From Nymphaea colorata (taxonomy: Eukaryota > Streptophyta > Magnoliopsida > Nymphaeales > Nymphaeaceae): DNA of 60,000 bases. The DNA is taken from the NCBI RefSeq assembly GCF_008831285.2, contig NC_045139.1, positions 26,332,412 through 26,392,411 on the forward strand, in the 5' to 3' direction. A program made the translations under genes and the position numbers. Below the pieces are notes generated by a model. The model made no database searches. It saw only the letters and a list, made by a program, of their open reading frames with translations, and was not told the origin of the DNA. This document shows positions 23,761 through 34,335 of this stretch, in pieces (position 1 is the stretch's first letter; the number at the start of each line of letters is the position of its first letter).

Positions 23761-24796
23761 GGCTATCTCGTCGGGCTGCAAGCTTAAAGCTTATCCGCCA
23801 TTTGAAGTTATGGTTGGGGATGGCGCCCGCATCCCTTGCCAAGAAGTTTGTGAAGATGTCGGCCTCCGAATCCAAGACACAAACTTCCGGGTAGATCTCT
23901 TCGTGCTAGCACACTGTGGCACGGATGTTATCCTAGGGGTCCAATGGATCAAGACCCTAGAGGAGATCACATTCAACTTCAAGGAGATGACCTTGAAGTT
24001 TCCTCAAGCCGACGGGCAGCATGCTACATTGAAGGCTTTAGACGGACCAGTACCGCCCAAGGAGGCCCTCCGGGCACTACAGGCCCAAGAGCCGGCTTAC
24101 CTATTACTCTCTTGTGTGGAAGAGCAGCCGGTCGCCAAAGGGGACACACCCGAGCCCGTTTCCTTTCTCTTGGGCGAATTCACCGACGTATTCCAAGAGC
24201 CCAAGGGGCTGCCTCCACCACGGGCTCATGATCATCACACCCAGCTCGTCCCCGGTACTATGGCAGTGTGTGTACGCCCTTATAGATATGACCACGCCCA
24301 AAAGGGTGAGCTAGAGAAGCAAGTCCGGGAGATGTTAAAGGAGGGGCTCATCCGACCCTCCTCGAGTGCCTTCTCTTCCCCGGTCCTCCTCGTTAAGAAG
24401 CATGATGGATCTTGGCGGTTTTGCGTGGACTACCGAGCACTTAAAGAGGCCACTCTCAAGGACAAGCACCCTATCCCCGTGATCGACGAGCTCTCGGGCG
24501 CCCGCTACTTCTCAAAGATAGACTTGCGGTCAGGGTACTTCCAGATTAGGATGGCTTCCGAAGACATCCCCAAGACGGCGTTCCACACCCACGACGGGCA
24601 TTTTGAATTCATGGTGATGCCGTTTGGTTTGACCAATGCACCGGCTACTTTCCAACGGTGCATGAACGATATCTTTAGAGCCCATCTTCGCAAGGGGGTC
24701 TTGGTATTCTTTGATGACGTCCTCATTTACAGTGCCACCCTTGAGGACCATGTCAGACACCTCAGGACAGTGATAGAGCTACTCCGCGAGCATCAG
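23761..24796 (+). pseudogene. E1: Ty3/gypsy protease C-terminus and reverse transcriptase fragment
   Basis: An unbroken frame encodes the end of the aspartic protease (AHCGTDVILGVQW near residue 50; the DSGAT active site lies upstream and is absent) and most of the reverse transcriptase. Visible RT motifs are VRPYRYDHAQK, IRPSSSAFSSPVLLVKK, FCVDYRAL, MPFGLTNAPATFQ and the catalytic VFFDDVLIYS. About five residues present in E2 (LDELA after IDEL) are missing. It ends abruptly at LLREHQ, just before the RT thumb, and is joined to a gag leader. The sequence is clearly more diverged from E2 and E3 than they are from each other, so it comes from another subfamily. The remaining frame to 24856 is junction sequence. 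RNase H and integrase are absent. Confidence 0.88.
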
Positions 24797-24891
24797 TCGA
24801 TACTCCAGAGGAGGCTCAAGCAACTTAAAGGGGCCAAGTTCCCGACTATGCCTTAGGCCGAATTCTAAGCATAGAAAAGGAATTGCTACAA

Positions 24892-26292
24892 ATGCGTAGC
24901 GACATGGCTAAGGTGGAGAACTTTAGGAAAAAAGACATGGACCGACAAAATGCAGACCGTCAAAAAGAGATGGACGAAATTCGGGCTATGTTCCGTCAAA
25001 TGGCCACCACCCAGGCCCAAGCCATGGCAGCGGAGAGGACCACTCAAGGTCCGAATGCACAGAAAGGAAAGGGTTTGTTAGCAGTACCTGGCTATCAAAC
25101 TGACACTGAGATAAATCCCAACAACGTTTTGCACATTGAGACAAGCACGGAAGGGGGCAGGCTCATGCGTCCCCCGCCCGACAGGTATCAACCAGAGCCC
25201 CTTAGTGAGTACTACAGAACTCCTCGTGGCCCAAGAATAGGCCAAACTCTTCAAAACCCCATGTATGAGTTGTCTGAAGGAGAGGACAAGTCACCCCTTC
25301 GTCCTAGAAGAACTCGAAGAGATCCCTCTCGTCTAGAGGAAAGGCGTACACCCTCAGTGAAGTATGACTTTCCAAAATTCAACGGAGAGCATCTCAGAGA
25401 GTGGTTATTTATGGCAGAACGGTTCTTCATGTGCCACCGTATTCCACAAGATGAGTGGATTGAGATCGCCACAGCCAACATGACTGGCAAAGCTACCACC
25501 CACTATTTATGGTTTGAGCACAAAACAGTCGATCCCACATGGAAAAAGTACAAAGCTAGTCTACAACTTCATTTTGGAGAATCCACGTTTATCGATTATG
25601 ACGAGGATTTCAAAAATGTTGTCCAAACTTCGAACGTACCCACGTATCAGAAGCAGTTCGAAAGACTAGCAAGTATGGTCCAATGGCCAGAAAAGGCTCT
25701 CATTGGAGCATTCAAGGGAGGTCTACGAAGCAATATCAAACGAGAAATGAAAATACATCGCTTTGATCACTTAGAAGAGTGTTTTGCTATGGCCAGACTG
25801 TATGAAGAGCGAATTGAAGAGAGAAAAGAGGAAAAGCGAGAGAAAAAGGCTCGCAGGGCAGATAAACAGAGGAAGAAACCCTCCTTCTCCTCTGCTTCTC
25901 GTACTAAAGTAAGAGAAAACAAAGGAAGGGAATTGGTTCCCTACAACCGAGGGAACGAGTTTAGGCCGAACCAATGACCAGGCCGTGAACTCCCCACTCG
26001 CTACTTGTCACCTAAGAAAATAGAGGAATACAGGAAGAAAGGCTTGTGTTTTAGGTGTGAGGGTAAGTAGGATAAAAACCACCAGTGCAAAGCGCTTTTC
26101 AACATAGTAGTGGTTGATGAACCAGAGACCAGCTCTAGTTCAAAAAGCGATTCCTCCTCCAGTTCGGATTCTAGTCCCTCGTCTGATGAGGAAATCCAAG
26201 TTAGAAGAAAAGGCAAGAAAATTGAGCCTAAGGAAACGCACCAGGAAGAGACCTCGACCAAAGAGGAGAAATCAGAAGAGGTCGAATCTCTT
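24892..26292 (+). pseudogene. E2 gag
   Basis: Encodes the structural capsid polyprotein that packages retrotransposon RNA. The first Met (24892) opens a charged, probably coiled N-terminus (MRSDMAKVENFRKKD). It is followed by the Retrotrans_gag core (LREWLFMAERFF near residue 165, then FKGGLRSNIKREMKIHRF and ARLYEERIEE) and a Lys/Arg-rich stretch. A nonsense TGA at 25975-25977 interrupts the frame. The zinc knuckle CFRCEGK follows but is broken by TAG at 26068-26070 (Trp in E3). A Ser-rich acidic linker ends the domain. The same frame is open a little upstream of 24892, so the true start is uncertain. The knuckle style with a Trp spacer is that of Reina/Galadriel-like chromoviruses (inference). 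Confidence 0.85.
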
Positions 26293-29200
26293 CACTCTAT
26301 CCAAGATCCCCACAAGGCTAACGCTATGCGTGTATTTGGCAGCACTAATGGCCAAAAGGTCTTACTTCTGCTCGATAGCGGAGCAACCAACAATTTCCTC
26401 ACCGAGGAAGCCGCTGAAAGGTCTTACGATTCAGGGACTCGCCAGCTCCACGCGTCCCAAAGCGGCACTACGGTCCATCCAGCAGGATCAACCCCCGTGT
26501 TGGGTTCTCACATTAGCCACGGATGTACCAGTATCCAAAGAGAAGGTGGAAGAACTGATTCCACCCAAGATTCAATTGGTCTTAGACCGATTTCCAGAGG
26601 TATTTGATGAGCCCAAAGGCCTACCGCCAAAACGGGCATATGATCATCGTATCGTCCTTGCACAAGGTGCAGAGCCTGTAAATGTGAGGCCATATAGGTA
26701 TGGGCATAGCCAGAAGGTGGAGATCGAACGCCTAGTCAAAGAGATGCTCGAAAGCGGCATTATTCGGCCCAGTTGCAGCCCTTTTTCCTCACCCGCCCTT
26801 TTGGCGATTCTGCATAGACTACAGGGCGTTGAATGAGGTGACCGTTAAGGATCGGCACCCCATACCAGTTATTGACGAGCTTTTAGATGAGTTGGCCGGC
26901 GCCACCATATTTTCAAAAATTGATCTTAGAGCCGGTTATCATCAGATTAGAATGTTTGACGAAGATGTGTTGAAGACAGCCTTCAGAACACACGATGGGC
27001 ATTATGAATTTCTAGTAATGCCTTTTGGATTAACAAATGCACCAGCTACCTTCCAGCGGTGTATGAACGATGTGTTCAGAGCTCACCTGAGAGACTTCAT
27101 CCTCGTATTCTTCGATGATATCCTCATCTATAGCAAAGATGAAGAGCAACATCAAAGGCATCTGGAAATTACTCTAGACATTCTTAAGGAGCATCAACTC
27201 TTCGCGAAGATGTCCAAATGCAGTTTTGGACAATATTCAATCGGATATCTCGGACACATTGTGTCTCGAGAAGGGGTTCGGGCAGACCCCGAAAAGTTGC
27301 AAGCCATGGAGAAATGGCCACTGCCTAAGGACTTCAAGAGTCTAAGAGGTTTCCTTGGATTGACTGGGTATTATAGAAGATTTATCCAGGGGTATGGGAT
27401 CATTGCACAACCCCTTACCCAGATGCTGAAAAAAGGAGCCTTCTCATGGACTGAGAAGTCAAGAGTCGCCTTTGAGAAGCTGAAGGCAGCTCTAATGACC
27501 GCCCCAGTTCTTACTCTAGCCGATTTTACAAAGACTTTTACCATTGAAACTGATGTGTGTGAAGTCGGAGTTAGAGCCGTACTCGGGCAAGATAATCTTC
27601 CCATTGCCTACATGCCAAAGGCCTTAACTAGCCGGGCCAAGCCTCTTTCTACATATGAGAAAGAGCTACTCGCTATAGTCATGGCAGTGAAAAAATGGCG
27701 TCCCTACTTGATTGGACGCAAATTTACAGTCAGGACTGATCAAAATAGTCTAAAGTACATGCTTAAACAACGCGTGTCGACCCCCACACAACAAAGATGG
27801 CTAGCAAAGCTCTTGGGGTATGACTTTGAAATTGAGTACAAGAAAGGTCCTGAGAACAAAGCGGCTGATTCTCTTTCCCGCTTGGCTGAACAGCTAATGA
27901 CGTTATCAGTAGTGGAAACGGATATTTGGGATCGGTTAACCCATGACCAACAGAACGATGAATCACTAAAGCTAATCAAAGCTTCGATCCAGCAAAACCC
28001 GGGTTCCATTCCCTTCTATTCAGTCAAGGGAAATATTCTGTATAGGAAGGACAAGGCAGTAGTCCCTCCTAGTTCTGGGCTTAAGCAGGAACTCCTGCAA
28101 CATTTTCATGACACTCCAGCCACAGGTCATGAAGGGGTCGCAAAGACCCTTAGCCGCATCAAAGCTCAGTTTTGGTGGCGATGAATTAAGGCTGAAGTTC
28201 AGGCCTATGTTAAGAAGAGTGTGGTATGCCAGCGAGAGAAGTATGAGGCAATCAAGCCTCCAGGTCATCTAAATCCTCTCCCTATACCCACAAGACCGTG
28301 GACCGACGTCACGATGGACTTTATCGATGCCATGCCCCGTTCAAAAGGAAAGGAGGCAGTGTTGGTAGTGGTCGATCGGCTCACGAAATATAGCCACTTC
28401 GCCCCTTTGCCACAGATGTATCAAGGGCCACTTGTGGCCAACGTCTACCATGAATATATTGGCAAGTTGCATGGAATGCCACAGTCCATCGTCTGTGACC
28501 GGGACTCAATATTTCTAAGTGCATTCTGGCAAGAATACATGAAGAACATGGGAACGACGTTGAATTTCAGTACCGCCCACCACCCTCAAACTGATGGGCA
28601 GAGTGAAATAGTTAACCGGTCCTTGGAGACCTATTTACGATGCTTCGCAGGTGAACGACCAGCTACTTGGGTTAAGTATTTGCCATGGGCAGAATGGTCG
28701 TACAACACGAGTCTACACTCGTCAACCGGCATGACCCCTTATGAGGGCGTGTATGGCTTCCCCCCTCCATCGATCCCACGATACGAAGGAGGTACTGCAG
28801 AGGATGACAGTGTCGACTGTGAGTTGCGCACAAGGGAAGAAGTATTAGAGTCCCTAAAACAAAATATCATAAAGGCGCAAAACCGCATGAAACAGGTTTA
28901 TGACAAGGGCAGAAAGGACCGGGAATTTGAGGTGGGTGACTATGTTTGGCTTAAGAGACTGCCTCTTAAGCAAAAATCCTTGATGGGTCAGTCGTATTCC
29001 AAGCTGCTGCCTCGTTATTACGGACCCTATCCGGTGATACAGAAGGTAGGGAAGACCGCTTATAGACTTGGCCTCCCCAGGACAGCACTGGTACACCCCG
29101 TCTTTCATGTCACTAGGCTTAAGCCTCACCAGGGGGATGTACCCACATTGATAGAACAAGTGCCGGATAATTTGCCTACTCCCTATCGCATTTTGAAGCA

Positions 29201-29630
29201 TAGATATGTACAACGACAAGGGAGAATGAGGCACGAGGTACTTGTGGAATGGGAAGGACCCGACAGGGGTACTTCTTGGGAAGAATTTGGGTTGATTGTT
29301 CATCGCTTCCCCTCTTCCAGCGCTCGAGGACAAGCGCAAGGTAGGGAGGGGGAATCTGTTACGGACCTACCCAGCGGTCCAGACCCAGCAGCGACCGAAT
29401 CCAGTCGAAGGAAGCGCAAGGCTTCCGATCTTTGGGCTCGTTCTCTTCAGTGCATCAAGGCCAGTCCCAAGGAGAAGCAGGAAGCGCCAGAGTTAGTTGC
29501 AGCGGGAGGAGCAACTAGGTCATCAACGGTGCTCAAATTGGTTAAGTCTCAGGGTGACTTAGGTTCCAACGTAGGGCTCGCCGAGCTAGAAAGGTCTAAC
29601 CCAAGTGAGTCCAGTTCGCACGATCCTTGA
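26293..29630 (+). pseudogene. E2 pol: protease, RT, RNase H, integrase, chromodomain and LTR-encoded tail
   Basis: Protease starts LLLLDSGATNNF (about 26366-26401) but its second half is deleted (about 255 bp missing at 26423 relative to E3). RT follows, with a 23-bp deletion near 26805 removing the VKKKDNTW segment, then FFDDILIYS at about 27108. RNase H has ETDV (usual ETDA), YEKELLAIV and TDQNSLK. Integrase has its HH..CC zinc region near 28099-28229, where the first Cys is Ser (28218-28220). It is preceded by a nonsense TGA at 28182 (Gly in E3). The core has TMDFIDAMP, VCDRDS and GQSEIVNRSLE, and the module ends in a chromodomain (HEVLVEWEGPDRGTSWEEF, about 29233-29289). The frame then continues about 90 codons into LTR B. 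From 26829 to 29630 only the one nonsense codon interrupts the frame. Confidence 0.92.
29341..29354 (+). promoter_or_regulatory. Polypurine tract of E2
   Basis: GTAGGGAGGGGGAA directly before LTR B. It would prime plus-strand DNA synthesis; the same tract precedes LTR C. Confidence 0.8.
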
Positions 29631-29703
29631 GGCGTCCTAAGATCAAAAGCTTAGGTAAATGGTTCAGTCAAACCTGACCGAGCCCTTGTGACCAGCAACC
29701 GAA

Positions 29704-29723
29704 GTGAGGGCGGGTCCCCTCAC
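29704..29723. promoter_or_regulatory. Hairpin 2 of LTR B
   Basis: GTGAGGG, 6-base loop, CCCTCAC, 74 bases after the stop of the extended pol frame. Confidence 0.7.
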
Positions 29724-32329
29724 GAGGTCCCCACCCTGGGCTCAAAAAGCTCAGGGGCTTGAACCTTTTTCCTTTGCGTGAGGGCACTAGGCCCGAGTTG
29801 TTTATATGCGTTTTTAGAGTAAGTAGGTTCATTTTAGACTTGTCAATAAGAGGATTCGAAGTAGGAACCTAGCCTAGCGGGTTGCGCTTGGCATTTTGGA
29901 TTTGGGTTTTGGGTAGAGAGCGAGATTTGAATTGTAAACTCGTCTCAAATAGGATTAGTATTTAAGTATTTGGATCTATGTACAAAGTATCAAAGTTTAT
30001 ACTAAAGAACTCATTTTGGGAGCTTGTGCTCTCTCTCCTCCGTGTGAGGCTTGTCTCTCCCTCCTCTCTCTCGAGGAGATTCTCAAACAATGCATGTCCC
30101 TCGCCCGTGAGTGTGAGAGTCGTGCCTTCTCATCCCCTCGCGCCCCCTTAGCCCGCGGCGTCTTCTTCCTCCACTGAAGAACTTGGAGCACCGGCGGCGA
30201 ATCAGCCATTGCTAGAGTTGAAAGGCTTGCGGTGGATCTCCTTCCCAAACCGACGGTGATCCCTCCCTCGTCCACGGCTTTTCCCCATTCAAAGATCATT
30301 CCAACAAGGCGTGGTACCTTCTTCACGACCACGGTGAGGATGAGAGGCCAGCACTGCTCTAGGGAAGATTGAATCCGTTCCCGGATTCAATATCGACGGC
30401 AAGAGGTTAGTTCCTTGATTTTTGTGTCTTACTCAAAGTTGCGTAGGATTTCTGTCTAGGGGAGATCACTCCCAAGGTCCCTGTTCTTCTCTCGGCCTAC
30501 CCGAGAGCAGAGCTCGAGTTTTCCTCGGTGAAGACTCTCTAGACGCTCTCCTACTCGTCTTGAGGAAGCATAGCAATCGTCAGTCTAATCCTGCCCGTTT
30601 TAGAGTTGTTTTATCGTTGGAACGGCCACGAATTCAAGCTCGAAGCTTCGGCCTGTTCCCATTTTGTTCTTCTGTACAGCAGAGCAAATCCTGCTGTATC
30701 TCGAGTTCTGGCCGTGGAAAGCCAGCGCACGAAGACTGACTGGAATCGCCGGCTCAAGAGCTTTGCTATAATTCATTCCGAGCCCCATCCGCCGGCGGAA
30801 TTGAGAGATCGGCTCCCTGCCGGAATCCAGCTGTTCTCCGGCCTGTCCTGCAACTTCTGGCGGCCCCGTGACTTCTGGTGTTAGAGGACGACCTGGCCCT
30901 CACTCTGGTGAAAGCACACGTTGAGACGAAAGGGGCATCTTGGTCAAACGAGGAGGCGTCTCTCAAACCGCGCCACCGGATTCACCAAGTGTGAACCCAC
31001 TTGGCCTCGGCTGAACCAGGTAAGTCAAATCTCGTCCCTTGCTTCTGCCACGTGTCTCTCATCTACCCCTCCACCTCCAGCACGAGTTTCAGTTGTATCC
31101 AAGTGTCCCACGTCGAGTAGCCTTAGGAACACGTCCTCCTAGTTCTTAGGAACCTTGACGCCATCTCGCCCCTTTTTGCTTTTTGCTTAGTCTTCATCCT
31201 AGTCGCATGTATCCTTAGCCACACATCAAGCCACGTGTCCCAATCTGCTGCCTCACGATCTGGCCACTTTCCACCTCGCAAGACCACTTTTCCACCTAGC
31301 CCTCTCGGCTTGCCACCTCATCCCTGGCCTCCCCCACTTTGCGCGCCACTCCCCTACTTGCACTCTCTTTTCCTATCTTTTAGCGCAAGTCCCTTAGGAC
31401 TCGCACTTTCCCTTGTCCACCTCCCCACTTCGCCCAACCGCAGTCCTTCCTAACCCTCGATCTCTCCACGTGTCCCCATCCTCTTTACTGTGAGACCCCC
31501 ACGAGCCACGTCGTCCACTCCCCTCTCTTTCACACTCTAGCCTTCAGTCCGCTTCCCTTAGCGTTAGGAAAGTGCATTCTCTTTTCCTTATCGCTAGGAA
31601 CCCGCCTAGCGCACTCTACCTAGTCCGTCCATCTTTACCACGTGGCAAGTATCCAGCCCCTCACCCAGACCCGACCAGTCTCACCTAGCCCTAACCCAGC
31701 TAATCCTTGACCGGACCCCTTCTTAGTCAACCCCCTTGTCGCCTTGACCCAAGCCGACTAGACTTAGCCTCACTTCGCCTAGTAGGAACTCGGTCGAACC
31801 CGAGCCTCATTAGGTTGAACCCAGTTGACTCGAGCCTACCTCGAGTGACACTATTGACCGGTTTCACCCGAGTTCACCCCTTGACCGATTCCTACCCCCC
31901 ACATGGCTAACTAAGTCCCCCCAACCGAGCCTCACCTTAACCTCACTTACAGTCACTCAGCCACTCGGCCAAGCCTATCTATTAGTTAGGCTAACCCCCC
32001 CTTCCACACCTAAGCCCAGCACCCCTTCGGCCGACCCTAGCCCTTAACCCCCCTTGACTAAACCAGCCTACCCATAGAGCCCCGCCCGTCCGAGATAACC
32101 CGACCTTAGCTAGGGACCAGGCACAGCCGGAGTCGCTAGCAGTCCGCTAGCCAACGTCGGCCAGCACCTCGGCCATCCCCGTTGTCGTCGGTCCTCCCTG
32201 CCGACGCCCGAGGCCGAGCCATCCCCGCAGCCAGGCAGGTAGACGCTGCCGCTCATCGGCACTCGCCCCCCTCGGCACCCGCGGCGTCCAGTCCGTGCCT
32301 TAGGCGACAGGCGGTCGCCCATTCCCCTC

Positions 32330-32530
32330 AGCACCCGGTAGCAGGTGGTTGCCCAGGTCCAGCGTCTCGCCGACCCTTCCGTCCGTTAGCAGACGCCCGT
32401 CAGGTCGTTAACCAACCCGACGTCTCGTCTGCTGGTCTGCACCCGACAGCAGGCGGCTCTCCCGGCCCGCGTTCTGCCCACTTCCACCCGACAGCAGGAG
32501 GCTGTCCAGGCCGCGCGCTTCACGCCGGCC
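32330..32530. repeat. GC-rich minisatellite in LTR B
   Basis: Related phrases GTAGCAGGTGGTTGCCCAGG, GACAGCAGGCGGCTCTCCCGG and GACAGCAGGAGGCTGTCCAGG recur, giving units of about 35-60 bases. Confidence 0.6.
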
Positions 32531-32830
32531 CGTGAGCTGCATTGCCCAGGGATACGGTTTAGGAATCATCTAGTTTGTTTACCTTGTTGCTTGAGCCCAA
32601 GGCTTCGGCCTAGCTCCTCACTGTGGTACCTCGAGGGCCCTTTTGCCCGAGACACGATCACAAGGAGCAAGACCACCCATTTGCTTTCCGTTGGGCGTGG
32701 TTTGTTTGGTAGAGTGGTTTGCGTGGTTTGGAATGGTTTGTGAGTGAGTTGAGAGTGTTGCTCTGTATCGCTTGCGATTGTAAAGCCTGTAACCCCACTG
32801 TAGTCCTTGTAATAGGTTTATCCATAGATA

Positions 32831-32872
32831 GAAGGGGTTCAGGCAAACCCTGAAAAGTTGCACACCATGGAA
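32831..32872 (+). pseudogene. 42-bp fragment of RT coding sequence
   Basis: GAAGGGGTTCAGGCAAACCC and the following bases match the EGVRADPEKLQAMEK codons of E2 (from about 27271). This piece sits between LTR B and the E3 gag leader, where a primer-binding site and untranslated leader are expected. Confidence 0.75.
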
Positions 32873-32925
32873 TTCCGGACTATGCCTTAGGTAGAATCCT
32901 AAGCATAGAGAAGGAACTGCTACAA

Positions 32926-34335
32926 ATGCGTAGCGATATGGCGAAGGTCGAGAATTTCAGAAAAAAGGACATGGACCGTCAAAACACTGACCATCAAAAA
33001 GAGATGGAAGAAATTCGAGCCATGTTCCGACAATTAGCCAACAATCAGGCCCAAGTTGTTGTAGAGCAGAGGACCACTCAGGGTCCGAATGCACAGAAGG
33101 GAAAAGGTTTGCTAGTTATACCTGGCTATCAAACCGACACTGAGATAAACCCCAACAACATCTCACATGTTGGGACGAGCATGGAAGGAGGCAGAGTCAT
33201 GGGACCTCCTCCTGACAGGTATCAAGCCGAGCCTACAAGCGAGTACTATAGGACTCCTCATGGCCAAAGAACAAGTCAGCCCATTCGGAACCCAGTGTAT
33301 GAATTCTCCGAAGGTGAGGACGAAACACCTCTTCGTCCTAGAAGAAATCGAAGAGAGCCAATTCGTTTTGAAGAAAGACGGACCCCTTCCGTCAAATATG
33401 ATTTCCCGAAGTTCAATGGGGAACACCTTCGAGAGTGGCTATTCATGGCAGAAAGATTCTTTTTGTGTCACCATGTTCCACAAGAAGAGTGGATCGAAAT
33501 CGCCACGGCCAACATGACCGGCGAAGCAACAACTCACTACCTTTGGTTTGAGCATAAGACGGCCGACCCAAGATGGGAAAAATATAAAGCGAGTCTGCAG
33601 TTGCAGTTTGGAGACTCCACGTTCATAGATTATGACGAGGATCTCAAGAACCTAACCCAGACCACAACCGTGCCTGCCTACCAAAAGCAGTTTGAGAGAT
33701 TAGCCAGTATGGTGCAGTGGCCAGAAAAGGCCCTCATAGGGTCATTCAAGGGTGGCTTCCGAAGCGACATCAAAAGAGAAATGAAAATTCATCGCTTTGG
33801 TAGTCTAGAAGAATGTTTTGCTATGGCCAGGTTGTATGAGGAGAGGATTGAAGAGAGAAAAGCATAAAAGAGAGAAAAACGAGAGAGAAAGGCTCGTAAG
33901 AGTGACAAGTTGAGGAAGAAACCCTCATTTTCCTCTACTCCTCGTAACCAGAGTAGAGAATTCCGACCCCAAGGGAAGGAATTAGTTACCTACAACCGAG
34001 GGAATGATTTTAGGCCCAACCCAAGACCGGGCCGTGACCTCCCAACTCGTTACCTGACCCCCAAGCAAATAGAGGAATACAGGAAGAAAGGCCTGTGTTT
34101 TAGGTGTGAGGGTAAGTGGGAGAAAAACCACCAGTGCAAGGCACTTTTCAACATAGTGGTGGTTGATGAACTAGAGACCATCTCTAGTTCAGAGAGCGAT
34201 TCTTCCTCCAGTTCAAGTTCGAGCTCCTCGTCTGATGAGGAAATCCAAGTAAAGAGGAAAGGCAAGAGAGTTGAGCCTGATGAAACACGTAAAGAAGACA
34301 CCTCAACCAGGGAAGAAAAATCTGAAGAGATCGAA
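32926..34335 (+). pseudogene. E3 gag
   Basis: Close relative of the E2 gag, starting MRSDMAKVENFRKKD with the same upstream context. The Retrotrans_gag core (LREWLFMAERFFLC, FKGGFRSDIKREMKIHRF) is intact. A single nonsense TAA at 33865-33867 cuts the frame within the basic stretch. After it the same frame carries an intact zinc knuckle (CFRCEGKWEKNHQC) and a Ser-rich acidic linker. Thus E3 retains the knuckle that E2 has lost. Confidence 0.88.

Larger units (their letters stand above)
29357..32830 (+). mobile_element. LTR B, shared by E2 (3') and the truncated 5' side of E3
   Basis: Starts TGTTACGGACC after the polypurine tract. Landmarks in order are the pol-extension frame to 29630, hairpin 2 at 29704-29723, the conserved block GAGGTCCCCACCCTGGGCTC, a TATTTAAG near the expected TATA position (about 29960), splice-donor-like AG|GTTAGT (30406) and CAG|GTAAGT (31020), a long C-rich leader and a GC-rich minisatellite at about 32330-32530. 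It ends near 32830 without the last 250 or so bases seen in LTR C and without a primer-binding site, and is joined to a piece of pol. Small frames within it are not genes. Confidence 0.85.
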
